Under the pieces are notes generated by a model, which had not been told where the DNA came from, did not search any database, and saw nothing but the letters and a program-made list of their open reading frames with translations. 64,000 nt of DNA, taken from NCBI GenBank assembly GCA_002900995.3, contig CM035312.1, positions 2,229,103 to 2,293,102 on the forward strand. Direction: 5' to 3'. This document shows positions 11,141-22,446 of the stretch, piece after piece. Source of the DNA: Ganoderma boninense. Taxonomy: Eukaryota > Basidiomycota > Agaricomycetes > Polyporales > Polyporaceae. Every line of letters starts with the position of its first letter. Within the stretch, counting starts at the first letter, position 1. Made by a program: the position numbers and the translations under genes.

Positions 11141-12553
11141 ATGTTTCCACCACCTCGGGGCAATGTCCGAGTTGCATTAGCTCATCAGACTGCTGTGGTT
11201 CAGAAGCGCCATGCCGACACATTTATTTGGTGGCCAACGGAGCTTTTGGCCTGTAAGTCACCATGCGCCAGCATTAACATTTCTATTACTGATCATGAGA
11301 GGAGGTTTCAAAAACCAAGTTCTCGGGCCCGTTACCTCCACAGACGCGCAACGCTGGATACTCAAGTTAATGGACCGACCGAAGCGAAACTGAACGTGAA
11401 GCCAGTCAACATTGAACCCTACAACGAGCAAAATCGGCCGATCGAATGTCGCCCGGCCAAAAGTCCTAGTTCTGTATCCTCAATGGTGGAATTCGACGTA
11501 TTGACATCTGGTCACTATTGCGTCGATTACCAAGGTTCTGTGACCCCTGACATGTATATGGTAAATTGAATTAATCATTTGACTTTCCCGACATGAAGAT
11601 GACACTCAGGCTATAGGCCCGTGGAATACCCAACGCGTTGTCAATGGATTCTCCGTGTTCCATATTCAAGCATTGGTGTTTACGTGCGCTACGAATCTGA
11701 GAATGGAGAGATTCCACCGGTGAGACTCTGAGATATTCACGGCATAACGTGAGGACTCATGTTCTCGCTTCCAGGTACCTCAAGATTTGCTCATTCAGGG
11801 AAAGGAACGGTCACAGAGCCAAGGAAAATGTGTTCCGACAGGCTCAACCGGGTTAGAAACAGTTACATGGTGGATTTTTCCTCCTCTGGCAGCATGCCGT
11901 GTGAGCAAACCACTGGCAGTCACCGCTACATTGTGTAGACGGGGGATTCTCATCTGCATGACCCTCCCAGGTTCCAAATTACCATAATTGTCCAGACGAC
12001 ATCGATCCAGATGAGGAGGAGAGTCTCACACATGTTGCTAACTTGATCTCCATGCGGAAGGACCTTTACGAACTATTCATCGAAAATGCATTTGGAGTTG
12101 ACGTCGATGTAAGTGGCCTCATATCTGTATGTGATACAGGCTGACGGTGAGCTGGCATGACGGGTAGAACGATTTCAAGATTCGCATTTTTGATCCCTCT
12201 GCAAGCACTATTGGCCTTCCAGACAGGCTGGAGATCCTGGATGTGGACGAGCACACAAAGTACTTCCTGGAGGGACACTTCCTCTGGTGCCTCAACGCCC
12301 GGTTCCATGGCGGTAGCATCGAGGACGACCCTCGGTTTACTCGATATGAAGCTGAACATTTCTTAGCCAGGTTGAGCTACGCCTACGATGAAGGTGCTTC
12401 CGAAGCGTACAGCTGAAGGCAGAGGACTGGGAGACCGACCTTGGTCAGGCGGTTCTCGAGTTTTTGACGTTCAAGGATCCGGACTTTAAGATACCTGAGG
12501 CTCGCGTCGCTGCGGATAGTGAGAGTGACTCGGAATGGGAGGCAGGAATTTGA
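11141..12553 (+). pseudogene. Decayed HNH_2-family gene with Trp/Tyr at the His positions
   Basis: The locus is a paralogue of the intact gene at 40164-41718 (-) and a distant relative of the HNH gene at 43413. Exon order matches: RVALAHQTAVVQKRHADTF; CFKNQVLGPVTSTDAQRW; VNIEPYN, then SGHYCVDYQG; a Cys..TG..WIFPP core (KCVPTG...WWIFPPLA); LISMRKDLYELF; and an acidic end with EDWETDLGQ. In canonical HNH_2 proteins the core reads RC..TG...AAHIFP and DIHRLF, so both histidines are replaced (Trp, Tyr). Two frame breaks interrupt it: near 11370-11392 (an in-frame TGA follows PKRN) and near 12400-12415 (a TGA follows EAYS, while the conserved tail continues in another frame to the stop at 12553). 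One donor is a weak gttctg. It may be a true pseudogene or contain sequence errors. Confidence 0.6.
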
Positions 12554-13128
12554 GCTCGGCGGCTTCAGGAATGGCGGTAGCAGTAGAGGATCGTCAGGTT
12601 TGCCAGTAAGTAGGTAGATCCACTCATGTGAGATGAGAAAGATCGAGTTACTGGTTATGACATTGCGATGTGTTTGCTATTGTGGTCGGTGTGGATGAAA
12701 CCGATTGGAATACAACGTTGCCCTCAAGGCGCAGGCACTGGAAGCCCACCTGAAGGCCTCCCAGCGCTTCTGAATCGAGAGCTAGCGCCAAGCACTTGAA
12801 AGGTACGCGTTACCCACCATCGTCCACAGTCCATTAGCCAACCCAAGAGCCAGTCTAAAGCTCCCTTGGTTAGTCGCCATCGGTCGCACCTTGAACATAA
12901 CCTGTAACAAATGGTGCACCCACTCCTCCCCAGCAGATTTGGGAAAAACAAGTGCATTCTGGCCTTCTGGTCGTCATCGTTTTGCTCTCGACCGTCACTG
13001 GCGATTCCTTACTCCAACTCCCAGCCTCAAGAGGCTTGCAGGTGCTCTATGCGGCACCTTACAGCCACGACTCCTTCTTCCATGCCGGCTTCTAGTTACG
13101 CTTTCCCTTTGCTTTCTAGACCGCCGCC
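12554..13128. other. Intergenic region upstream of the kinase gene
   Basis: No coding region is supported. The stretch just before the kinase start (13085-13128) is pyrimidine-rich on the + strand and the start context is ccgccgccatgg, a strong Kozak-like context. Confidence 0.35.
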
Positions 13129-15696
13129 ATGGTTCCCAAGACACCGAAGGAGTCCGATCCCGCCAGAAAGTCGGCCGTAGTTGACCTTCCCGGGTACAAG
13201 GACAATGTGGTGCGTCAATAACATCGTGTACCTGACAGGTACTAGCCCAACACCTGGACACAAGAACATGGAGGCCGTCCAGGTCATCGCGGACGCTAGC
13301 CAGCACGTCCCCTCGGGCATCGATGTCCATGTCAAGATCAAGTTCAACGGCGGTGATCTTGTGCGTAAACTACTCGCAGCTGTGCACCATCTATCCCAGT
13401 AACTATCTCTTATTGGCTTGGTAGGTTGCTTGTGAGGTCGAGCACCTCAGTGCTAATCAGTACTGTTCTCGTGGAGCTCCTGGGGCTTCGACGCTTGTCT
13501 ATCGCAGTCCGGGTGATACTCCGAAGCTTTCTCCCCAACTCTCCGTCTCGGATCTCAAGCTCACGGCGGCTTCGCGCATCCTCAAGCCACCACCGTCCCC
13601 GAGCCTCAGTACACAGGACTTTCGAGTGTACCAGCTTATCGGTTCCGGAGCGCAAGGCGCCGTCTTTCTTGTCCAGCATCTGAATAACGGCCGGTTCTAC
13701 GCGCTGAAGTCCATCAGGAAGACCATGCTGAAACAGAGCCACTTCCCCTTCGTCTTCCAGGAGCAAGTCATTCTAAAGAGTGTCGCGGGGAGCCCGTGGT
13801 TCGCCCATCTTCGGGGCAGCTTCGAGGACGACAAGAACTTTTACCTTCTCACGGTGTGTGTAGTGTTCGTGCCCGTGTCTGTTTGCCTTGCTTACAGTGG
13901 AACAGGATTTCTATCCGGAGGGAGACCTCGCGAAACGGATCTACAAGCGAGGAAGGCTCGAAGCATCGGACGCGCTCCCATATTGCGCACAGCTTGTATG
14001 CGTTTCTCTCCCGCGTCTGTATGTCCTCGGCATTAACGTCAGCCGTGTCAGGTCTTGGCTCTGGAACAGCTGCATAAACGCCGTATCATTCATCGGGACG
14101 TCAAGCCCGCGAACGTCCTGATTACCCGCGACAATAACCTCGTCCTCTCGGACTTCGGGTTCTCTAGGGCGTATGCCTTGACCGCCGCCCAACAGCCGTG
14201 GCGGCTTCGGGAGGAGTGGGCGCCGCGACCACTCCGTCCTTCTCCAAAGTCTGAGATGTCGAAGCACCCTGACTTGACACGACGTGATTGTGGTACAATC
14301 GGATACATGGCTCCCGAGGTCTGTCGGGGTGATTGGTACACGTATTCGGCCGACATCTTTAGTCTGGGGGTCGTGTTCTTCGAGCTGATGAACGGCAAGG
14401 TGCGTGACCGACCCTGTATATATCCGGCGTAAGTGGTGACCAGACATCTCGTTAGCTGCCGTTTGGTATTGCGCACGGCACTCGCGACCAGCGAGCGGTG
14501 TACGAACAGATGATGGCGCAAGAAGTCTCGCTAAGGTCGGATATCGACTTAGATGCTCAGACTCTTCTTCGCTGGGTACGCCTTGTGGTTTGTTTTAGTA
14601 TGTTTTCTTATTGAAGTTGCCAATAGATGCTGGAGAAGGACCCATCGAGTCGTCCTACCTTGGAGCAAGTCAAGGATCACGTGTGGTTCGATTCCGTGTA
14701 TGTGTTCGTCTTTCTCAGTTGTTCCATTGCCTAGTTGATCGCAGAGGAAGGAAATGGAAGCAACTTGCGCGGCGAAAGCCAGCTGCTCCACTCCGGCCCT
14801 CCTCTGGTTTTGCACCTGTAGGTCTTGTTCAAGCTTGAAGAGTTGACCTTATTTGATATTCGGCCGCTTACTCTTAACCTGCAGACCGACTCGGCCAAGT
14901 ATGCAACATTTGGAACCCCGTACAAGGACGGAGAAGCTCCTCACTGGTGGTACAACTGGCTCTCCCCCACCCTCCCGCTGGAACAGGCCTCGACAGCCCG
15001 CGACTCCCGCCGAGCGAGCACTGCTCTGAACGACTCCCCTGCGACCTCTGGATCTCTCCTGCTGCGCTCTCTGTCTGCGATCCTCACGTCACCTGTGATG
15101 CCGCTGCTCACGCCGCCCACCTCCATGTACCGGCTGCTCAGCCCGCGAGACAGCGCTGGAAAGGACAATCGCAGCTCGCTCGCCGTCCCCACCACCCTCT
15201 CTCCGGAAACACGAGCACGCTCTGCAATGACGCTTTCAGCTGCGGCCGCCAGTGTCGTAACAGCCGTGCCACCGACAACAAGCAGGAACACGCGGAGAAG
15301 TCGAACGCGCCGAGCGCACGAGACCACCTCGGCCTAGGATTCCACTCGGTCGCACTGAGCTCTCGGGGAGGCGGCGGCCTCACGCCCGACTCGATCGGCC
15401 GCCCGCTCCGCATGTTCTCAATGCGGCGGTCGCGGACGATGGGTGCCGAGAAGGGCCTCGCCACTCCCGAGAGCGGTCCCAGTCTGAGGCCCGCCTCCTC
15501 CCTGAACGGGCCTGCCCTTGCCTCCGGCTTGTCTACGCCCGTGGTGCCGGCGCGGAGCTCGTTGCTCGTAGCGTCTCCTACCGCCTTGCCGACTCCGGAG
15601 AAGACGCCGCCCCTGGTCAAGCGTGCGCTGCATGTCCTGCGCGGAGTGCACCTCCCGCGGCGCCGCAAGGAGAGATCTGTCAACCCGGCCGACTGA
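13129..15696 (+). CDS. Serine/threonine protein kinase (AGC-like)
   Basis: Ten exons join in phase to about 690 residues: 13129-13209, 13265-13360, 13425-13853, 13906-13995, 14052-14399, 14456-14575, 14627-14697, 14745-14817, 14885-15253 and 15301-15696. The N-terminal 125 residues are unassigned. The kinase domain follows: glycine loop IGSGAQGAVF, VAIK-type lysine in YALKSIRK, hinge FYLLTDFYPEGDL, catalytic loop HRDVKPANV, DFG motif (LSDFGFSRA), an insert of about 45 residues, then GTIGYMAPEV and WMLEKDPSSRPTLEQV. A segment like the end of AGC kinases follows (WKQLARRKPAAPLRP, then ATFGTPYKD). The last 250 residues are Ser/Pro-rich and basic (MFSMRRSRTM). The last intron is 47 nt with a weak gtcgta donor. 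Without it the protein would stop at 15337. The substrate and pathway are not evident. Confidence 0.88.
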
Positions 15697-16494
15697 TCTG
15701 GTCGGCTGATCCGGACTCGTTATTGCAGCTGTTCTCTCTTGTCTCCAAACAGATACCCCATTCCTGCTGGTCTGGACGCCGACAAACCGATACCCTTAGT
15801 ACCGTGACACCCTGTTTTACTGGCTTGCTATCTATACCCTTGGCCACCTTGGTCTGCCTTGGGGCTCGGACACTCTCAGCGATCCCAATCCTTGTCGTAC
15901 TGATGTGCTCATGGACCTTTCTTGCAGCAGCTCCGCACGACCCTCGCACTCCTCAAATCCCGTTTATCATGCATGCGCAATCTCTTCTTCGTCCTCTTCG
16001 TTCTGCTCTGTGGATGTCTTGCTGGTGATCTTGTGGTGACTCCGAACTGTCGCCGTTGCTCCTCGATGCTATATGCTGCTACTCCTCGTCTCCCTGAACC
16101 TTGCTCGTTCTCGGACACCGTCGCCCGTTGAATCTCCGTGTTTACCCTACCACTGTTTTGTCGCACCCTCAATAATATCCCAAACCTCCTACCCGTCTGC
16201 AGACTCACACAAAACTAGAGCACGGGTGCTTCAGCGCGCACGTCTCTGGTATGCGGAAGGGTTACCCCTTAAGCAAGGGGGCCAAGACATCAACGTTGTA
16301 ATCTACCACAACAAAGTTTGCGGTCATATGCATAAACGTCCGTGTTTGTGAAGACGGTGCAACAACACGTAGATAGCAAGAGAAGGGGGTACAGTCCATA
16401 TGCAAAGCGATACGATGTGGTCAAGATTTTGGGAAAGTCTGTCCCAAAAATCGACGGAGAAGTCGCCAGGTGGGACACTGGATGGTATGCGTGG
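15697..16494. other. Convergent intergenic region
   Basis: This is the tail-to-tail gap between the kinase (+) and the sedolisin (-). Open frames here look like chance. The 15720-16130 part is T/C-rich on the + strand. No gene is supported. Confidence 0.35.
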
Positions 16495-18579
16495 TCAAAG
16501 CCCGACGGCTGTGAGGAGCTTGTTGAAGTCGGGCGTGCCGAGCCCGGTGACCTGCCGTGGCCAGTAAGAACACAGAGCTTCCCAAAAGATACGAAAAAGC
16601 ACAAATACGTACAGGGTCCCAACCCTCGATGGCCTCGAAGCCCACCGTCTCGCCGTTACACTCGATCGAGTTGTTGCCGGACGTGATGTCCGTGAGCGCG
16701 CTCTTCCCGGTCGAGTACAGCCACGGGTTCAGGAAGCCCATGGGCGGCTTGCCCTGCACGGAGAGGCGGTCGTTGATGAGCGCGACGATGCTCGCAAACA
16801 CGGGCGTCGACGCGCTCGTCCCGTAGATGCTCGCGACACTGCCCTCCCAGATGCGGTAGTCGTCCGCCTTCGCGGCGACGTCCGGGAAGCCGCGCCCGAC
16901 GGGGTTGTACTTGCCCTTGGTCGCGTTGAAGTTCGCGGACGCCGCGTGCGCGGTGAGGAAGCCGTCCAAGGCGGCGGCCTGGTACGACGGCGCGGGGTAG
17001 TAGTTCGAGAACCCGCCCGAGGAGCCGTCCCAGGCGACCTCGGGCGCGCTGCCGCTCGTGCCGCCGACGGAGGTCACCCACGGGCAGTTGGACGGGAAGG
17101 TCGGCTCGAAGAGGGTCGCGTTGGAGTTCTGGCAGCCGACGCCGCTGTCGCCGGAGGCGAAGAGGATCGAGACGCCGCGCGCCCCCAGCTGCGCGTACGC
17201 CTTGCACAGTTTGCTGTCGGGGAGACTCAACAGCTGTCATTTAGTGGCGGATGAATGGAAGACGCACTCAGTCAGGGCATATGACATGCTGGTCTCGGCG
17301 TAGCCATAGCTGGTCGAAAGAACTTGAGGCGGATTTCTCGAGGGAGAGAAGGTAGTTGATCTCGTCCAGGTAGCCATTGAGCCCGTCGTCCGTGAAGTTG
17401 CGCCCAACCACGACATAGTCGACCGGAACGTTGGTCGCAATACCGACAGTGTACTGGATGTCGAGTTCCTACATGACCCCACTCGCGTCAGTAGCGCACC
17501 ACGACCAAGCGCGGATCGCACATACACCTTCGGAGACGGAAGGTCCGGTCTGGGAGTTCTGACCACCATCGACGCTCGTGACAGTGAAGTTGGTTGCGGA
17601 ATCCATATCAGACGGTAGTTCTGCAGGAAGAACTGCAGCCAGTCGTAGTGGGCATAATTTCCCGATGCGACCAGTAACCGCGAGCTTGTTCGAAGCGTTC
17701 GTCGCCGGTGTGGTGGGGATGTTATACAGCTGCTGCAAACACGCCGGAGTCGTGCCATTTCCGCACTGGGAATCGGCGGCGCGTGAAAGGATGGGCTCGT
17801 GGATGGCGCGCTTAGTCAAACCGGTGGTTTTGATAGCTTCGGGGAAACTGCAAGAATGTTTCCGTTCAATAAATCAGGCGGCGTGACAGCAAGGTGGAAT
17901 GAGCGTACGCGGTCGTAGGGTGAATCAAATCGATGTGGTCCTTGAGGGCAGCGGGTATGGAGTACGAGAGCGTGCGGACGGTCTCAATGCCCGAGGCGGA
18001 GTGGGTGAAGGTCGAAAATCGGCAGCGAGGAGGGAATTGGCCTTGCTGACGTCGGTGTTAACCTGGAGCCAGTCTCCGGCCGGAGAGACGGCGGTCGCGG
18101 TGAGGCCGTGCTCTTGAAGCCATGCTTTGACGGCGGAGACGCTCTGCGAGCTGGGTGCGACGAGGGCCTCGACCTATTTGTGTGTGCGTGTGTGACATGG
18201 GGAGGATCGACATGTCACATGTCAGCGGCACATATGTACCAAGCGCGCCCAGTCAGGGACCAGGGACGGGACTGCGCGGAAGAAAAGCGGAGGATGGACT
18301 GACCTCGGACTTGGACAAATGCTTGCCATACTTGTCGCTGGAGGGATCGCTCACATTGAGGAGCGCAGCGACGATAGAGTCCGGGTTGCTCTGGGAGAGG
18401 GCAATGCGGAGCTGGAGGGGGGTTTGGGAGGCAGCAGGGCCAAGCAGGGAAAAGCCGGTGGGAAGAAGATCACGAGATTCGTGAACAAGAAGGTCGCGAG
18501 AGTAAAGAGAAGAAATAGGGGTAGCGACAGCGAGATAAGTAAAGAGCGAGAGTGCCAGGAGGCGAGTGGGGACAACCAT
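16495..18579 (-). CDS. Sedolisin (S53 tripeptidyl-peptidase type), frame-disrupted in this sequence
   Basis: This is a secreted acidic serine protease. A signal peptide (MVVPTRLLALSLFTYLAVATP) leads into a pro-domain (SDPSSDKYGKHLS), then the peptidase. The S53 residues are present: Glu and Asp in SEGELDIQY, oxyanion Asp in SGDSGVG, Ser in GTSASTPVFA, and the C-terminal calcium-site region (DITSGNN, GWDPVTGLGTPDF). Six exons: 18579-18304, 18173-17909, 17847-17526, 17468-17268, 17225-16613 and 16551-16495. Conserved text changes frame at four places: a short T-run (AAAA at 18015-18018 on +, one base too few), near 17665-17672 (one extra), near 17610-17616 (one missing), and TTT at 17334-17336 (one extra). 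The shifts sum to zero and the splice phases fit only if all four are corrected. It is either a decaying gene or a locus with consensus errors. Confidence 0.88.
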
Positions 18580-19713
18580 GACGAACGGCTGGGTCTGTGA
18601 GGGTGAGGATGGTGGGCGGAGGAGAGGGCGAGGATGATGGGGCAGGGAACGCCGCTCCACATCCTCGCTTCGCTGCTTTGTTGGCCTTCATTAGCTTCAT
18701 TCATACCTCTCGAAGATCGTCCCCTCCACCGTTGCATGCAAACCTAATCTCCCCCTCCACTCCAGTAAGCATCGACGATTCAAGCGTTGGTATAAGATAT
18801 GGCCGGGAGAGGCCAGGCCGCGATTTAGAGCCCGGGCCGCGCTGCAGCTCCTGGCCCCTGTGGCTCAATCCGTCTGTTGCCATGGACAACCGCCATAGAC
18901 GCCCGCACGAAAGCTGGGCGCCAGCAGCAGTGTGCCAAGGGGCCGGGCGCTCGCTACTTGGCGTTCCCTCATCCTCGTCAACATTGCTTCTTTGTTTGCA
19001 ACGCGCCGTACTCTTGAACATAGTCAAAGTTCTGCTACTGTACAATATGTCTATTGTTCTGCTCTCTCACCAGTAAGCAGCCTGAGGCCCTTCGGAGCTT
19101 TGATACCTATGTCAAGCGACCATTTCGAGTCTGACCGAGTCGTCGGTCCTAGGGTCTGCCTTCTCTGCTTAGGACGATGATATCAACTGCAAGTCCGTAT
19201 TTTCCACGAAATCATTCTTCTAAAGAGTTGTTTCTAACATGAATCACAGCGCGGCGACGGTACTCCTGACGACCCAGAACTGGAAGTCAACTCCCGTCCT
19301 CGTCTCACTCTCTATTGGCTGCCACTGCTGCCTACAATGTACAAATCGGCAAAGGCAGTTGGCTTCAATCAGCCTCCCTCACACTGTGGCAACGCTACGT
19401 CAGGCTTGCGGTTCCAGTAGTGGCTTAACAAGGTGGCCACTGTTCGTTGCAATAGCGACATTGTGGTGCCACTCCTTCCTGCCAGTATCCACACTAAGGT
19501 TTATTTCCTGTGTGCCGATCATCCAATGGATTAACAAACAGCCGTATGTCTCACAACTCAACGACGCACACCAAGGAATCATCTGTTCACATCTGGCATG
19601 GGGAACGCTTTGGCATACCGGTCAGATAATGTATATCAACGGCCACCCGCGAACCCGAACTCCCAACTCTACCATCTCCGCCGCTATCCTATCGCTGTAT
19701 CGTTGACCGGCTG
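18580..19713. other. Divergent intergenic region
   Basis: This gap of about 1.1 kb lies between the sedolisin start (-) and an F-box-like locus (+). Open frames here, including one of 155 codons at 19239-19706 on +, have no recognisable domain and no supporting splice structure, so I call no gene. Confidence 0.35.
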
Positions 19714-20581
19714 ATGTTTGAAGTCAACCCCTTCGACGACGTTGATAACATGAAGTGTGTTTTCCGAGGCACTTGGTATTGAGCGCGCTAACCACCCGTC
19801 CAGCCAAGCCGCCACAATCACTTGCACCAGGCATATGGGAGAAGCTATCTCTCCATGGACCGCTTCCTTTCCCCCGGATATCTTGGGGAGAATATTTGTC
19901 GATGTGCGTGACATGATGCATGCAGATCATCTGAACCGCCAGTCGGCATGGCTCAGGCTGACACGCATATGTCACTCATGGCGACGAGTCGCGCTCAACA
20001 CCCCGGCGCTCTGGACCAATCTCCGAATATACGACACCAAAGTTGCCAAAGAGCTTGAACTGCTGCTGGCGCGCTCGAAAGACCTCCCCGTCGACGTCGA
20101 GCTCGACTTCGTTAGGAAGCGTTCTCTAGCGGACCCAGACTTTGTGCTGGCTATCATCCTTGGGGTGTCGATTCATGGCCACCGTATCACCAACTTCAGC
20201 GTCGTCTGCGCCGCAGAGGACACAATGCCGATTCGGAGTGTCGAAGCCACAATTCACTTCCCGAATGGCATGAAGGCCTTTCTCGAGCCGAGGGAATGCC
20301 ATACCGGGAGTATCGTGCGTCTTCAGGGAGGCAGCTTCCCTCAACTGTCCGGACGATTGCAAGCCGGTGGGCCTGACCACGATGTCATCAAGGCGTTTTC
20401 GCGCTGTGGGGATGGCGCGGCGGCACCGGCTGCTGCACCACGTCGGCTTCTGGCAAGACTTCGGGCTTCAGATCCCACTGATGCTGCTCGACTTCCGGTC
20501 CCTAACACACCTCCATCTGGAATACTGCGGCCCGCGGGCAAGCAAGGGAGCGTCATGCAGACAATCTTCCTGGAGGGACCT

Positions 20582-20632
20582 ACAACGGAGTTTACAAACT
20601 GCAGGCCTAATAGGCCTTGCAGCTTTGAAGGC
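20582..20632 (+). repeat. Left arm of 51-bp perfect inverted repeat
   Basis: This segment is the exact reverse complement of 21201-21251. It contains an internal near-palindrome (aggcctaataggcct). Weaker similarity continues on the inner side for about 20 bp (with small mismatches and one gap) and for a few bases outside. Confidence 0.95.
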
Positions 20633-20973
20633 CACCTTTCCCCGCCACATGGTACGCATGACCTAGATCATTCTGACCCGCTGTACACCATGATTCCTCT
20701 CGCGGCGTTCCGCTGCCCCTCCAGTTTTCTGCCGCCCTGACTGGTCACCGGTGATGTTCAGCGTGTGCTCGCGATGGTGCTAACATGACATACTGAACCT
20801 ACGGATGCTGCAGCTGAGCCTGGGGACCCGTTCTCCTGTCCCGCCGCAAAAATAGGACGAAGTCCGCCACAAGCGCTCTTCCTCGATTCACACAACACTG
20901 ACAGGTGTCAGCGCGTCAAGATCGACGTCGTCGATGTGGCGCGCTGCACCCAGCGAGTCTGGAGGTACTTAAG

Positions 20974-21032
20974 GTGTCGCGTTCGCTCCTCAGGCTCAGG
21001 GCTCAGCGACGAAGGCGCAGCGAACGCGACAC
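20974..21032. repeat. 14-bp inverted repeat able to form a hairpin
   Basis: gtgtcgcgttcgct at 20974-20987 is the exact reverse complement of 21019-21032, with a 31-nt loop. It sits inside the region bounded by the 51-bp inverted repeat. Confidence 0.85.
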
Positions 21033-21200
21033 GGACGCAAGGCCCGGACACAAGCATTTAGCAAGGGGGAGAGGTGCGCGTTGTTGCGGGCGGGAGGGTC
21101 GGTCATCGATCAGGCACGGCCGACGTTCGACTCGGTTCGAGACCCATGGCCAAATCCATCCTGTGGCACGGCACAGTGTGCGCATGCGGCAGGGAAGGTA

Positions 21201-21251
21201 GCCTTCAAAGCTGCAAGGCCTATTAGGCCTGCAGTTTGTAAACTCCGTTGT
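21201..21251 (-). repeat. Right arm of 51-bp perfect inverted repeat
   Basis: This is the exact reverse complement of 20582-20632, as checked base by base. The two arms are separated by 568 bp. Confidence 0.95.
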
Positions 21252-22446
21252 TGTCCCTACCTTCCTGCCGCCTGGAATCAAGATGTTGGCGATCAAGGAC
21301 GAGCCGTGGGAGATGCAGACGCTGCTGGAGCACATCTCGTTTGGCTTCGATGCAAGGGGCAGTGGAGGCATGCGCATCAAGCTCGCCGTTGACCTCCAGA
21401 ATCCGATGTACCGCCCGAAGTCCGTACTCGAGGACCTCCTCTGCGCATGCCGGTGGCCGTCCATCTACTACCACGTCTCTGCCTGCACCACGGTGCTTCT
21501 CAACCTTAGCTCCGACGACACGCTGACGCTGGCCGGCTTTCACGTCGGGCAAGGCCCCAAGTTCCAGCTCGACTTCTTCAACGGAACTGACAGGGATGCA
21601 ATCCTGGAGCTCGCCACGGACACGTTCAACAACTACTTCAAGATTTCCTCGCCTCTGGAAACTCCGTGGTTCTCCAAGATGGAGCAGCTGAGCATCCACG
21701 ACGCGTCTGGCGAGCTGGGACGCCTTGTGGACTGGGAGAAACTCCTGTCCTGCCTACCTCTGGACGTGCGCTCCCTCTCCCTCGGGAACTCCCGCGTCGT
21801 CGCGGACTTCCTGGTCGTCGTGGACCGGCTCGCGCAACGGAACCAGGCTGCAAGAGACTCTGGATCCTTGATCGGCACAGCTGATACTCTGCGTCTGGCG
21901 AGGATCGCGTGGTGCATCGAGCAGCGCTCGCTGATGCACCTGTCAAAAAGCGTGGCGGTCATGCAGAGGTGCCGTGCTCTCGGCGTTCTCGACGTTGAGG
22001 AGATCGTGTTCCGCGTACCTCGCTCGGTCGACTCGGTTGAGCCTACAATTCCTGAGTTTCCATCCTCGCCTCTTCCCAGCCCGCCACCACGTAATGCCAG
22101 ATCTTCCTCGGATGGCGTGGAGAAGGGAGAATGCAAGGCGAGGATCCGGATACTGGTCGAGGATAACAAGTGGTGTTCGATATGTCCCAGGACGGCACGA
22201 TCAGTTCCTCAGTCACCCCGTCTCCAGTTTTGTTCTTCCCCGTTCTCATTACTTGGGCTCAGGACATTGAAATCACCAGCGCAAACACAGGACGTGGAGG
22301 CTGATCAAGCTGAGGAGGATCTTTGCTCCTGGCCGCTGAACGTGGCAATGGATGCTTGGGACGACTTCGCAGGATTTTGGGAAGACTATATCTGGAATAT
22401 GGCAACTACCTACGATGATGCGGACTGGACGTACATGAGCACATAA

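Larger units (their letters stand above)
19714..22446 (+). pseudogene. F-box-like gene, interrupted by frame changes and an inverted duplication
   Basis: A short first exon (19714-19754) and a 49-nt intron lead in phase into a clear F-box: SFPPDILGRIFVDVRD, then LTRICHSWRRVALNTPALW. LRR-like text follows. Around 20390 the plausible coding frame changes (FWQDFGLQIPLMLLDFRSLTHL lies in another frame). Between 20582 and 21251 the locus carries a 51-bp perfect inverted repeat enclosing about 570 bp with stops. A long open frame resumes at 21283-22446 (LLEHISFGFDARG...LVDWEKLLSCLPLDVRSLSL), typical of the C-terminal half of these proteins. The pieces are collinear with one F-box gene but cannot be joined into one frame by ordinary introns. 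It is probably a disrupted gene. Alternatively the 3' part is a separate truncated gene. Confidence 0.6.

Noticed and set aside
14885..15337. Earlier stop for the kinase at 15337
   Set aside because: A 47-nt intron (15254-15300) restores phase and yields a compositionally coherent C-terminal tail to 15696, so the longer model is preferred.
19239..19706. 155-codon open frame on + between the sedolisin and F-box loci
   Set aside because: No domain, no signal, no splice context and unremarkable composition; likely chance.
21128..21150. tRNA B-box-like string ggttcgagacc
   Set aside because: No matching A-box, acceptor stem or anticodon arm could be placed around it.
20582..21251. Calling the inverted-repeat block a DNA transposon
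   Set aside because: No transposase, no clear target-site duplication, and similarity fades beyond the arms instead of ending sharply.
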